Positions 18,145 through 26,319 of a stretch of 34,152 nucleotides of DNA are shown here, piece by piece (the stretch's first letter is position 1; every line of letters starts with the position of its first letter). The position numbers and the translations under genes were made by a program. The stretch comes from an uncultured Achromobacter sp. Lineage in GTDB: Bacteria; Pseudomonadota; Gammaproteobacteria; Burkholderiales; Burkholderiaceae_B. The notes under the pieces were generated by a model, which made no database searches, was not told where the DNA came from, and was given only the letters and a program-made list of their open reading frames with translations. Where the stretch lies: positions 1 through 34,152 of the forward strand of contig CAJYKY010000089.1 in assembly GCA_913775005.1 (NCBI GenBank), given 5' to 3'.

Positions 18145-19308
18145 ATGACCGGTGCAACGCGGTCGGCGCAAGTCATCATCATCGGCGGGGGCCTGCATGG
18201 CAGCTCGGCCGCGCTGCATCTGGCGCGCGCGGGCGTGGACGTGCTGGTCGTCGAAAAGAACTACGTGGGCCGCCATGCGTCGGGCGTGAACGCGGGCGGC
18301 GTGCGGACCTTGTCGCGGCATCTGGCAGAAGTGCCACTGGCGCTGGCCTCGCGCGAACTCTGGTATCGCATCGGCGACCTGGTGGATGACGACTGCGGAT
18401 TCGAGCAGCACGGCCAGGTGCGTGTGGCGGAAACCGAAGCCGATGCGGCCACCTTGCAGGCGCGGCTGCACACCATGACGGAACATGGCTACACGCATGA
18501 GCAATGGATCAGCGCCGACGATCTGCTGGCCATGATCCCCGCCATCGCGCCCACGATCCAGGGCGGCCTTATCGCCCGCGAAGACGCGGCTGCCGATCCC
18601 TATCGCACTACGCGTGCGTTCCGGATGAAGGCGGCCAGCCTGGGCGCGCATTTTATGGAAGGCGTGCGCGTGCAAGCGGTCACGCACGAAGATGGCCAGT
18701 GGCGCGTGGCGACTGACGCTGGCGTCTACACCGCGCCGCAAGTCTTGAACTGTGCAGGCGCGTGGGCCGATCGCATCGCGGCGCAATGGGGCGAGCCCGT
18801 GCCGCTGATGCCGATCAGCCCGATGATGCTGGTGACGCTGCGCATGGATCACTTCCTGGACCCGGTGGTGCTGGGCACCGGCCGTGCGCTGTCATTCAAG
18901 CAGCGCAGCAACGGCACAGTGCTGATCGGCGGCGGACGGCGCGCGTGGGTGGATCGCGATGCGGAATGGACCGAGCTGGATTTCCGTTCATTGGCCGAAG
19001 GCGCGCGCACGGTGTGCGACCTGTTCCCGCACATGCGCAATGCCATCGTGAACCGGGGCTGGGCGGGTATCGAAGCCGCCATGCCCGACGAGATTCCCGT
19101 CATCGGCCGCAGCAGCCGGCACGACACCGCGTTTCACGCGTTCGGCTTTTCGGCGCATGGCTTTGAACTGGGGCCGATTGTGGGCCGCATCATGGCCGAC
19201 CTGATCACCACGGGCGCAACGGACCTGCCGATTGCGCCGTTTCGCATTACACGTTTCACGGACGCGGGCAGCGCGTCCACGCCAACGCAAAAGGAGCAAG
19301 ACGAATGA
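18145..19308 (+). CDS. FAD-dependent oxidoreductase, DAO family (second copy in operon)
   Basis: QVIIIGGGLHGSSAALHLARAGVDVLVVEK; VLNCAGAWADRIA; FGFSAHGFELGPIVGRIMADLI; similar to the truncated protein at 5-820. AAAGGA SD. Confidence 0.88.
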   Translation: MTGATRSAQVIIIGGGLHGSSAALHLARAGVDVLVVEKNYVGRHASGVNAGGVRTLSRHLAEVPLALASRELWYRIGDLVDDDCGFEQHGQVRVAETEADAATLQARLHTMTEHGYTHEQWISADDLLAMIPAIAPTIQGGLIAREDAAADPYRTTRAFRMKAASLGAHFMEGVRVQAVTHEDGQWRVATDAGVYTAPQVLNCAGAWADRIAAQWGEPVPLMPISPMMLVTLRMDHFLDPVVLGTGRALSFKQRSNGTVLIGGGRRAWVDRDAEWTELDFRSLAEGARTVCDLFPHMRNAIVNRGWAGIEAAMPDEIPVIGRSSRHDTAFHAFGFSAHGFELGPIVGRIMADLITTGATDLPIAPFRITRFTDAGSASTPTQKEQDE

Positions 19309-19697
19309 ACAACGACGACATCGTGCGCAAGGAAACCAACCAACGCCTGAGCCGCATCGTGATCCATGGCGACACGGTGTACGTGGCGGGCGTGACGTCC
19401 AATGCGGAAGGCGGTATTGCCGCGCAGACGCGCGACGCGCTGGCCAAGATCGATGGCTATCTGGCGCAGGCCGGCACCGACAAGTCGCGCTTGCTGTCGG
19501 TGCAGATCTGGTTGAAGGACATCGACCGCGACTTTGCCGGTATGAACGGCGTGTGGGCCGAATGGGCGCTGCCAGATGCGATGCCCACCCGCGCCACGTG
19601 CGAGGCCAAGCTGGCCGCGCCCGAGCTGCTGGTGGAGATCATTGTGACGGCCGCCAAGCGGCCGGCGTTTGTCAGCGGGCCGGTGTCTGAAAGCTGA
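19305..19697 (+). CDS. RidA family protein (enamine/imine deaminase-like)
   Basis: YVAGVTSNAEGGIAAQTRDALAKIDGYLAQAGTDKSRLLSVQIWLKDI, PTRATCEAKLAAPELLVEIIVTA; ATGA overlap with the upstream gene. Confidence 0.88.
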   Translation: MNNDDIVRKETNQRLSRIVIHGDTVYVAGVTSNAEGGIAAQTRDALAKIDGYLAQAGTDKSRLLSVQIWLKDIDRDFAGMNGVWAEWALPDAMPTRATCEAKLAAPELLVEIIVTAAKRPAFVSGPVSES

Positions 19698-20964
19698 CCT
19701 GGCCAGGGCGGCCCGGCAGGTTCAGGGTGGCGGTGGCGGGCGGCGTGGTCGCCACCACCTGGCCGGCGCGCAGCACCATCAGGCGGGTCGCGCGCAGGCG
19801 CAGCGCTTCGACGGCGTCGCGCGCTTGCAGCAGCACGAGGTCGGCGCGCTTGCCGACCGCGATACCGGTTTCGTCCAAGCCCAGGATCTTCGCGGGCGTG
19901 GTCGTCACGGCTTCAAAGCAGGCGCGCATGGCGTCCTGGCCCGTCATCTGGGCCACGTGCAGACCCATGTGCGCCACTTCCAGCATGTCGCCTGAACCCA
20001 GGCTGTACCAGGGGTCCATCACGCAGTCATGGCCAAAGGCCACCGGCACGCCGGCGGCCAGCAGTTCCGGCACGCGCGTCATCCCACGGCGCTTCGGATA
20101 GGTGTCGTGGCGGCCTTGCAGCGTGATGTTGATGAGCGGGTTGGCAATGGCGGCAACGCCTGCTTCGCGCATCAGCGGAATCAGCTTGGACACGTAGTAG
20201 TTGTCCATCGAATGCATGGACGTCAGGTGCGAACCGGTGACGCGGCCTTGCAGGCCGAGGCGCTGCGTGTGGTACGCCAGCGTTTCGATGTGGCGCGACA
20301 AGGGGTCGTCGCTTTCATCGCAATGCATGTCGACGCGCAGGCCGCGCTCGGCTGCCAGTTCGCACAGGATGCGCACGGATTCGGCGCCGTCCTGCATGGT
20401 GCGTTCAAAGTGCGGAATGCCGCCCACCACGTCCACACCCATATCGAGCGCGCGCTTCAGGTTGTCGAGCGCGCCCGGCGAACGCAGCACGCCGTCTTGC
20501 GGGAAGGCGACCAGTTGCAGGTCCAGATAGGGTTTGACCTTTTCGCGCACGTGCAGCAGCGCTTCAGTGGCGAGCAGGCGCGGGTCGCAGATGTCGACAT
20601 GCGAACGGATGGCCAGCAGGCCGCGTGCCACGGCCCAATCGCAATACGCCAGCGCGCGTTCAACCAGCGCTTCCTGGGTCAGCAGCGGTTTCAGCTCGCC
20701 CCACAGTGCGATGCCTTCCAGCAGCGTGCCGGACTGGTTTACGCGCGGCAGGCCGAAGGACAGCGTGGAGTCCATATGGAAGTGCGCGTCCACGAAGGGC
20801 GAACTTACCAATTGACCGGCGGCATCCACCGTCTGACCGGCCTCGGCCTTCAACGCGGGTTCCACCGCCGTGATGCGGCCCTGCGCCACGCCAATGTCGA
20901 TATTCGTGCGGCCATCGGCCAGCGTACAGTTCTTGATGATCAGATCAAGCATGGGTGCATCCAA
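19672..20964 (-). CDS. Amidohydrolase, cytosine deaminase (CodA)-like
   Basis: VDAHFHMDSTL, LQLVAFPQDGVL, DMHCDESDDPLSRH, GSHLTSMHSMDN, FGHDCVMDPWYSLGSGDML. An alternative start is the ATG at 20952. Confidence 0.85.
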   Translation of the reverse strand: MDAPMLDLIIKNCTLADGRTNIDIGVAQGRITAVEPALKAEAGQTVDAAGQLVSSPFVDAHFHMDSTLSFGLPRVNQSGTLLEGIALWGELKPLLTQEALVERALAYCDWAVARGLLAIRSHVDICDPRLLATEALLHVREKVKPYLDLQLVAFPQDGVLRSPGALDNLKRALDMGVDVVGGIPHFERTMQDGAESVRILCELAAERGLRVDMHCDESDDPLSRHIETLAYHTQRLGLQGRVTGSHLTSMHSMDNYYVSKLIPLMREAGVAAIANPLINITLQGRHDTYPKRRGMTRVPELLAAGVPVAFGHDCVMDPWYSLGSGDMLEVAHMGLHVAQMTGQDAMRACFEAVTTTPAKILGLDETGIAVGKRADLVLLQARDAVEALRLRATRLMVLRAGQVVATTPPATATLNLPGRPGQVSFQTPAR

Positions 20965-21045
20965 AAAAATCAGTAAATCACGGTACTACAAACCAAAGCA
21001 CGCTCGCCCCATGCGAAGAAGCGGGACCGCACGGAGCCGGCTCCG

Positions 21046-21171
21046 CCGGTCCGTAGCGGTGCCCCCTTGAGGGGGAGGCGCGCAGCGTTTCGGGGGTGGG
21101 ACCACCCTCCGGTCCGTAGCGGTGCCCCCTTGAGGGGGAGGCGCGCAGCGCGTCGGGGGTGGGCTCAACCC
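21046..21171. repeat. Two tandem copies of a 63-bp hairpin-containing repeat
   Basis: CCGGTCCGTAGCGGTGCCCCCTTGAGGGGGAGGCGCGCAGCG(TT/CG)TCGGGGGTGGG starts at 21046 and 21109. Each copy carries the near-palindrome CCCCCTTGAGGGGG. Confidence 0.88.
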
Positions 21172-21172
21172 T

Positions 21173-22123
21173 TTAGCGTTCGCCCTTCCGGTAGGGCTTC
21201 ATCAACGCCTGCGGATACGCGGCGCGGCGCGCCATTACTACCAGCGCCAGAATCGACAGCACGTACGGCAGCATCAGGTACACCTGATACGGCAGCTCGG
21301 GCAGGCCGGGCAATGCCGCCCCGCCCTGCTGCAAACGCAGCTGCAAGGCATCGAAGAACGCAAAGATCAGCGCGCCCAGCAAGGCCTTGCCGGGCCGCCA
21401 CGACGCAAACACCACCAGCGCCACGCAGACCCAGCCCCGGCCATTGACCATGTTGAAAAAGAACGCGTTGAACGCGGCCAGCGTCAGGAAGCTGCCCGCG
21501 ACACCCATCAGCGCAGACCCGGCAACAATGGCGCCCATCCGCAAGCGCGTGACCGACAGGCCCTGCCCTTCGGCGGCGGCCGGGTTCTCGCCCACCATGC
21601 GGATCGCCAATCCCACCGGCGTGCGGTTCAGCACCCACGCCAGGATAGGCACCGCCGCCAGCGCAATCAGCGTCATCGGCGTCTGCCCTGCCAGCACCGG
21701 GCCGATGACGGGAATGCCGTCAAGAAACTTCATTTCGGCAAAGGGCGTGATGGTCGGCGGCGTATTGACGCTGGGAAACGTCACGCGATAGGCAAAGTAA
21801 GACAGGCTGGTGGCCAGCAGCGTCACGCCCAGCCCGGACACGTGCTGCGACAGCCCCAGCGGCACCGTCAGCACCGCATGCAGCAAGCCGAACACCGCGC
21901 CCGCCAGCGCAGCCGCCAGCACGCCCACGTACAACGGCGCGCCCAGATACACGACCAGCCAGCCGGTGAAGGCGCCGGCGGCCATGATGCCTTCGATGCC
22001 CAGGTTCAACACCCCCGCGCGTTCGCACAGCAACACGCCCAGCGTGCCCAGGATCAACGGCGTGGCCAGGCGCAACACGGCCACCCAGAAGGCCGAGGAA
22101 CTCAACAGATCCATCCATTCCAT
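21173..22123 (-). CDS. ABC transporter permease (nucleoside/BMP-type; NupQ/YufQ-like)
   Basis: Multi-TM; NLGIEGIMAAGAFTGWLVVY, RMVGENPAAAEGQGLSVTRLRMGAIVAGSALMGVAG. Start at the ATG at 22123. Confidence 0.87.
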   Translation of the reverse strand: MEWMDLLSSSAFWVAVLRLATPLILGTLGVLLCERAGVLNLGIEGIMAAGAFTGWLVVYLGAPLYVGVLAAALAGAVFGLLHAVLTVPLGLSQHVSGLGVTLLATSLSYFAYRVTFPSVNTPPTITPFAEMKFLDGIPVIGPVLAGQTPMTLIALAAVPILAWVLNRTPVGLAIRMVGENPAAAEGQGLSVTRLRMGAIVAGSALMGVAGSFLTLAAFNAFFFNMVNGRGWVCVALVVFASWRPGKALLGALIFAFFDALQLRLQQGGAALPGLPELPYQVYLMLPYVLSILALVVMARRAAYPQALMKPYRKGER

Positions 22124-22133
22124 GGCGTGCTCC

Positions 22134-23207
22134 TCAAGCCCGGTTGCGGCGCAGGCGGTACTGCGCAAATAGCGTCGCGACCAGCATGGCAAGCAACGAG
22201 GTGGCGACGATGACGTCGGCGATGTAGTTCGGCACGGCGATGGCGCGGCTCATGCTGTCGGCGCCCACCAGCATGCCGGCCACGAAGATGCTGGCCAGGA
22301 TCACGCCCAGCGGATGTAAGCCCGCCAGCATCGCGACGACGACGCCGGTGTAGCCGTAGCCGGGCGACATATCCAAGGTGACGTAGCCGGTGCGGCCCGC
22401 AACTTCGATCGCGCCCGCCAGCCCGGCCAGCGCGCCGGACAGCATGGCGGTGCCGAGCATCACGCGGTTCACGGGCAGGCCCAGAAAGCGCGAGGCGTGC
22501 GCGTTGGCGCCCACCGCGCGCATCTGAAAGCCGAACACCGTGTAGCGGTTCAACAGCCACAGGCCCAGCGCCAGGCCGGCCGCCCACAGCAGGCCGGTGT
22601 GTGCGCGCGTGCGTTCGATCAGCTTGCCCAGTTCCAGGTCGCCATTGAGCGCGACGGATTGCGGCCAGCCCATCGCCATCGGGTCTTTCATGGGGCCGTC
22701 CAGCATCATCGATACGAACAACAGCACGATGAAGTTGCCCAGCAAGGTGGTGACCACTTCGTCCACGCCCAGCCGCGTCTTGAGCAGCGCGGGGATCAGC
22801 AGCAGCAAGGCGCCCGCCAGCGCGGCCGCAAGCATCATGCCCCCGAACAGGACGGGCACCGGCAGATCGAACCCGGTGCCGTCGTGCAGACCGCCGATGG
22901 CCACCGCAGCCAGCGCGCCCAGGTACAACTGCCCTTCCGCGCCGATGTTGTAGAAGCGGGCGCGGAACGCCACGGCACAGGCCAGGCCGGTCAGCATCAG
23001 CGGAGTGGCGCGCGTCAGCGTTTCAGACAGCGCAAAGCGCGAGCCGAATGCGCCTTCGAACAGCAGCGCATACGTGCGGCCCACGGGCGCGCCCGCCCAG
23101 CTGACCAGCAAGGTGCACACGGCCAGCGTAAAGAGGATGGCCGCAAGCGGGGCCAAGGCCAGCGCGAGGCGGCTGGGCTCGGGGCGGCGTTCCAGAATCA
23201 GTTTCAT
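22134..23207 (-). CDS. ABC transporter permease (nucleoside/BMP-type; NupP/YufP-like)
   Basis: FYNIGAEGQLYLGALAAV, RAVGANAHASRFLGLPVNRVMLGTAMLSGALAGLAGAIEVAG, PGYGYTGVVVAMLAGLHPLGVILASI. Confidence 0.88.
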   Translation of the reverse strand: MKLILERRPEPSRLALALAPLAAILFTLAVCTLLVSWAGAPVGRTYALLFEGAFGSRFALSETLTRATPLMLTGLACAVAFRARFYNIGAEGQLYLGALAAVAIGGLHDGTGFDLPVPVLFGGMMLAAALAGALLLLIPALLKTRLGVDEVVTTLLGNFIVLLFVSMMLDGPMKDPMAMGWPQSVALNGDLELGKLIERTRAHTGLLWAAGLALGLWLLNRYTVFGFQMRAVGANAHASRFLGLPVNRVMLGTAMLSGALAGLAGAIEVAGRTGYVTLDMSPGYGYTGVVVAMLAGLHPLGVILASIFVAGMLVGADSMSRAIAVPNYIADVIVATSLLAMLVATLFAQYRLRRNRA

Positions 23208-23256
23208 GCGAGGGTTGCTCAATAGTGGAGGAAGCGGCGCAGGACGGCGCGGGCCG

Positions 23257-24786
23257 TCATGCGCGGGTTCCCGTCATGGCCAGGCCGACGGTGGCTGGCG
23301 TCCAGTCTGCTACCGGCTTGACGGCGACGAGCTTGCCGCCGCACAGCACCGCAATGCGGTCGGCCAGCGCGAAGATTTCTTCCAGGTCTTCGGATACCAG
23401 CAGCACGCCGGCGCCGCGCTTGCGGGCGGCCAACAGCTGCTCGCGCACGTAGGCGACGGCGCCGATGTCCAGGCCCCAGGTGGGCTGGTCGGCCACGATG
23501 AAGCGCGGTTCGCGCGCCAGCGTGCGGCCCAGGATCAGCTTTTGCATATTGCCGCCGGACAGGCTGCGTGTGCGCACATCCAGCGATGCCGCGCGCACGT
23601 CGAACTGCTTGGCCAGCGATGCGGCATAGGCCTTGCCCGCGCGCGCGCGGATCAGGCCCCAGCGCGCAAAGCGCTTGTCTTTCAGGTCTTCGACGATGGC
23701 GTTTTCCCACAGCGGGCTGTCGCCAATCATGCCTTCGCCGTGGCGGTCTTCGGGAATGCGGCCCACGCGCGCAGCCGTCCAGCCGGCGGGCGTGGTGGGC
23801 GCGGCCGCGTGTTCGGGCCCCAGCCGGATCGTGCCGTCGGACGGTTGGCGCAAGCCCGTCAGTACCGACACCAAGGCTTGCTGGCCATTGCCGGCTACGC
23901 CCGCAATCGCCACGATTTCATGCTGGTGCACCACCAGGTCCAGCGCGTCCAGGCGCGGCGCGCCGTCGCGGCTGTCGCGCACGGTGACCTGCGACAGCGT
24001 CACGACCGGCGCGGCCTGTTCGCCTGCCGCCACCGCTTCGGCATGCGGCATGACGACCTTGCGGCCCACCATCAGTTCTGCCAGTTCGGCCGGACTGGTG
24101 GCGGCGGTGTCGCGTTCGGCCACAAGCTTGCCCTGGCGCAGCACGGCCACGCGCCGCGACACGGCCATCACTTCGTCCAGTTTGTGTGAAATGAAGATGA
24201 CGGCCAGGCCTTCATCGACAAAGCCGCGCAGCGTGGCGAACAGATCATCGACTTCCTGCGGCGTCAGCACGGCCGTCGGCTCATCAAGGATCAACACGCG
24301 TGCGCCGCGATACAGCGCCTTCAGGATTTCCACGCGCTGCTTTTCGCCGACCGAAAGCGTGCCAACGCGCGCGTCCGGGTTCACACCCAGGCCAAAGCGC
24401 TGGCCCAGTTCAACCAGCCGGCGGCGCGCTGCGCCCCGGCCGGACGCCAACTTCCACAGCGATTCCGTGCCCACCATGATGTTGTCCAGCACGGTGAGGT
24501 TGTCGGCCAGGGTGAAGTGCTGATGCACCATGCCCACGCCCGCCGCCAGCGCGGCGTCGGGCCGGCCGGGCGGCAAGGGCTTGCCGAATACTTCGATACT
24601 GCCGGCGTCGGCCACATAGTGGCCGAACAGAATCGACACCAGCGTCGATTTGCCGGCGCCGTTCTCGCCCAGCAAGGCCAGCACCTCGCCCTGCGCGAGC
24701 GTGAGCGAGATGTCATCGTTGGCCGTCAGGCTGCCGAAGCGTTTGGTGATCCCCGTCAGTTGCAGGGCGAGAGGCGCTGGTTTCAT
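23257..24786 (-). CDS. ABC transporter ATP-binding protein with duplicated ATPase domains (NupO/YufO-like)
   Basis: Walker A GENGAGKSTLVSIL, signature LSVGEKQRVEILKAL, Walker B VLILDEPTAVLTPQE; second domain LSGGNMQKLILGRTLAREPRFIVADQPTWGLD. Confidence 0.92.
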   Translation of the reverse strand: MKPAPLALQLTGITKRFGSLTANDDISLTLAQGEVLALLGENGAGKSTLVSILFGHYVADAGSIEVFGKPLPPGRPDAALAAGVGMVHQHFTLADNLTVLDNIMVGTESLWKLASGRGAARRRLVELGQRFGLGVNPDARVGTLSVGEKQRVEILKALYRGARVLILDEPTAVLTPQEVDDLFATLRGFVDEGLAVIFISHKLDEVMAVSRRVAVLRQGKLVAERDTAATSPAELAELMVGRKVVMPHAEAVAAGEQAAPVVTLSQVTVRDSRDGAPRLDALDLVVHQHEIVAIAGVAGNGQQALVSVLTGLRQPSDGTIRLGPEHAAAPTTPAGWTAARVGRIPEDRHGEGMIGDSPLWENAIVEDLKDKRFARWGLIRARAGKAYAASLAKQFDVRAASLDVRTRSLSGGNMQKLILGRTLAREPRFIVADQPTWGLDIGAVAYVREQLLAARKRGAGVLLVSEDLEEIFALADRIAVLCGGKLVAVKPVADWTPATVGLAMTGTRA

Positions 24787-25817
24787 CGTGCCGAGGACTT
24801 GGGTTCTTTGTCGTTGACCTTGACGGTGAAGCTGCCGTCCAGAATGGCCTTCTGCTTGTCGTTGACCTTGGCGATCAGGTCAGCGGGGATCTTCGATTCG
24901 AAGGTGCCCAGCGGCGCCAGCGACGAACCCTTGTGCTTCATCAGCGAGTACTGGCCGAAGTCATCTGCCTTGAACGTGCCGGCCTTCACTTGCTTGAGCG
25001 CTTCGTCGATGGTGGGCTCCATGCTCCACAGCGCCGACGCGACCACGGTCTCGGGGTATTGCGGCTGCGTGTCGATCACGTTGCCGATGGCGAGCTTGCC
25101 GCGTTCCTTGGCGGCGTCCGACACGCCAAAGCGCTCGGCGTAAAGCACGTCCGCACCCTTGTCGATCATGGCGAAGGCCGCTTCCTTGGCCTTCGGGGGA
25201 TCGAACCACGAACCGATGAAGGTGACAGTGAATTCCGCCTTCGGGTTCACTTCCTTGGCGCCTTCAATGAAGGCCTGCATCAGCCGGTTCACTTCGGGGA
25301 TGGGGTAGCCGCCCACCAGGCCGATCTTGCCGGTCTTGCTCATGCCGGCGGCGATCATGCCGGTCAGGTAGGCGGGTTCCTGGATGTAGTTGTCGAACAC
25401 TGAGAAGTTCGGTTGCTGGGGCTTGCCCGAGGAGCCCATCAGGAAGGCGGTCTGCGGATAGTCCTTGGCGACCTTGCGGGCGGCGGCTTCCACGGCGAAG
25501 GCTTCGCCCACCACCAGCTTGTTGCCTTGCTCGGCGTACTGGCGCATGACGCGCTCGTAGTCGGCGTTGGTGACGTTTTCCGAGAAGGTGTAGTCGATCT
25601 CGCCACGGTCGCGCGCGGCCGTCAGCGCCTTATGAATACGCGACACCCATTGCTGCTCGACCGGCACCGTGTAGATGGCGGCAACCTTGGTCTTGGCGGG
25701 CGTCTGGGCCTGGGCAGCGCCCGAGAACAGCAGCGCGCCAGCGGCGGCGGCCGCTGCCAGCTTGAGCAGGCCGCGGCGGGCGATGCCGCTAGCGAACGGG
25801 GTGGACAAGGATTTCAT
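24783..25817 (-). CDS. BMP family ABC transporter substrate-binding protein
   Basis: Twin-arginine-like leader (IARRGLLKLAAAAAAGALLFSGAAQAQ), KVAAIYTVPVEQQWVSRIHKAL, GMIAAGMSKTGKIGLVGGYPIPEVNR; overlaps the ATPase gene by 4 bp. Confidence 0.9.
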   Translation of the reverse strand: MKSLSTPFASGIARRGLLKLAAAAAAGALLFSGAAQAQTPAKTKVAAIYTVPVEQQWVSRIHKALTAARDRGEIDYTFSENVTNADYERVMRQYAEQGNKLVVGEAFAVEAAARKVAKDYPQTAFLMGSSGKPQQPNFSVFDNYIQEPAYLTGMIAAGMSKTGKIGLVGGYPIPEVNRLMQAFIEGAKEVNPKAEFTVTFIGSWFDPPKAKEAAFAMIDKGADVLYAERFGVSDAAKERGKLAIGNVIDTQPQYPETVVASALWSMEPTIDEALKQVKAGTFKADDFGQYSLMKHKGSSLAPLGTFESKIPADLIAKVNDKQKAILDGSFTVKVNDKEPKSSAR

Positions 25818-26128
25818 GCGGGTGACTCCTACGCGAGGATGGAAACGGAATGGGAGAGTGGCTGCGTGGCGGCCGCCGGGCCTGGGCCAGAAGGCGCCAG
25901 CCGCGACGCGCGCGTGTCTTGGCTGCCTGGCGTTCCACGGTTGCGGCCGCCGGCAAGCATGCCGGGGCGAACGGGCGAAAACGTAGGCAAGGGATCGGTC
26001 ATTGGATGGGGGCGCCTGGCGGCGCGCCCCATCCGGATGGTCGGGTTCGCAGCCAGTCCTGGCGAAGCAAGTTGTATGCCATGGGGCGTTCCTTGCGACA
26101 AGTCGGGGAATCCTGATGGCCGGGCAGG

Positions 26129-26172
26129 ATTATAGGCACCCTGGCGGGGATTCGTAGCACCAATATGGTGCT
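26129..26172 (-). promoter_or_regulatory. Candidate promoter/operator for the nucleoside-type operon
   Basis: Minus-strand TATAAT at 26129-26134; palindrome AGCACCA-ATA-TGGTGCT at 26156-26172. The -35 box is not clear. Confidence 0.45.
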
Positions 26173-26319
26173 TGGTGCCCAGGAAGTGGACATCCATGCG
26201 CCAGGGTGGCGCGTCCCGGTCCATACCCGCGTCGGCCGTGGGCGCTTACCGTCCTGCGGCGGTCAGCCCATCTAAAATCCCGGCAGGAGCCGCGCGGGGC
26301 GCGGCAAGCTGGAATTCCC

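Noticed and set aside
16569-18182. 537-aa minus-strand ORF
   Set aside because: Antisense shadow of the well-supported 16644-18086 oxidoreductase; H/R/Q-rich composition with no domain motif, typical of GC-rich DNA.
20986-21168. 60-aa minus ORF with PPPKRCAPPPQGGTATDRR repeats
   Set aside because: Translation of the 63-bp tandem repeat; no independent coding evidence.
25818-26319. Hidden gene in the gap upstream of the BMP-type operon (ORFs 25413-26135 +, 25829-26224 -)
   Set aside because: ORFs in several frames, mostly overlapping known genes, with no motif or consistent start; better explained as a promoter region.
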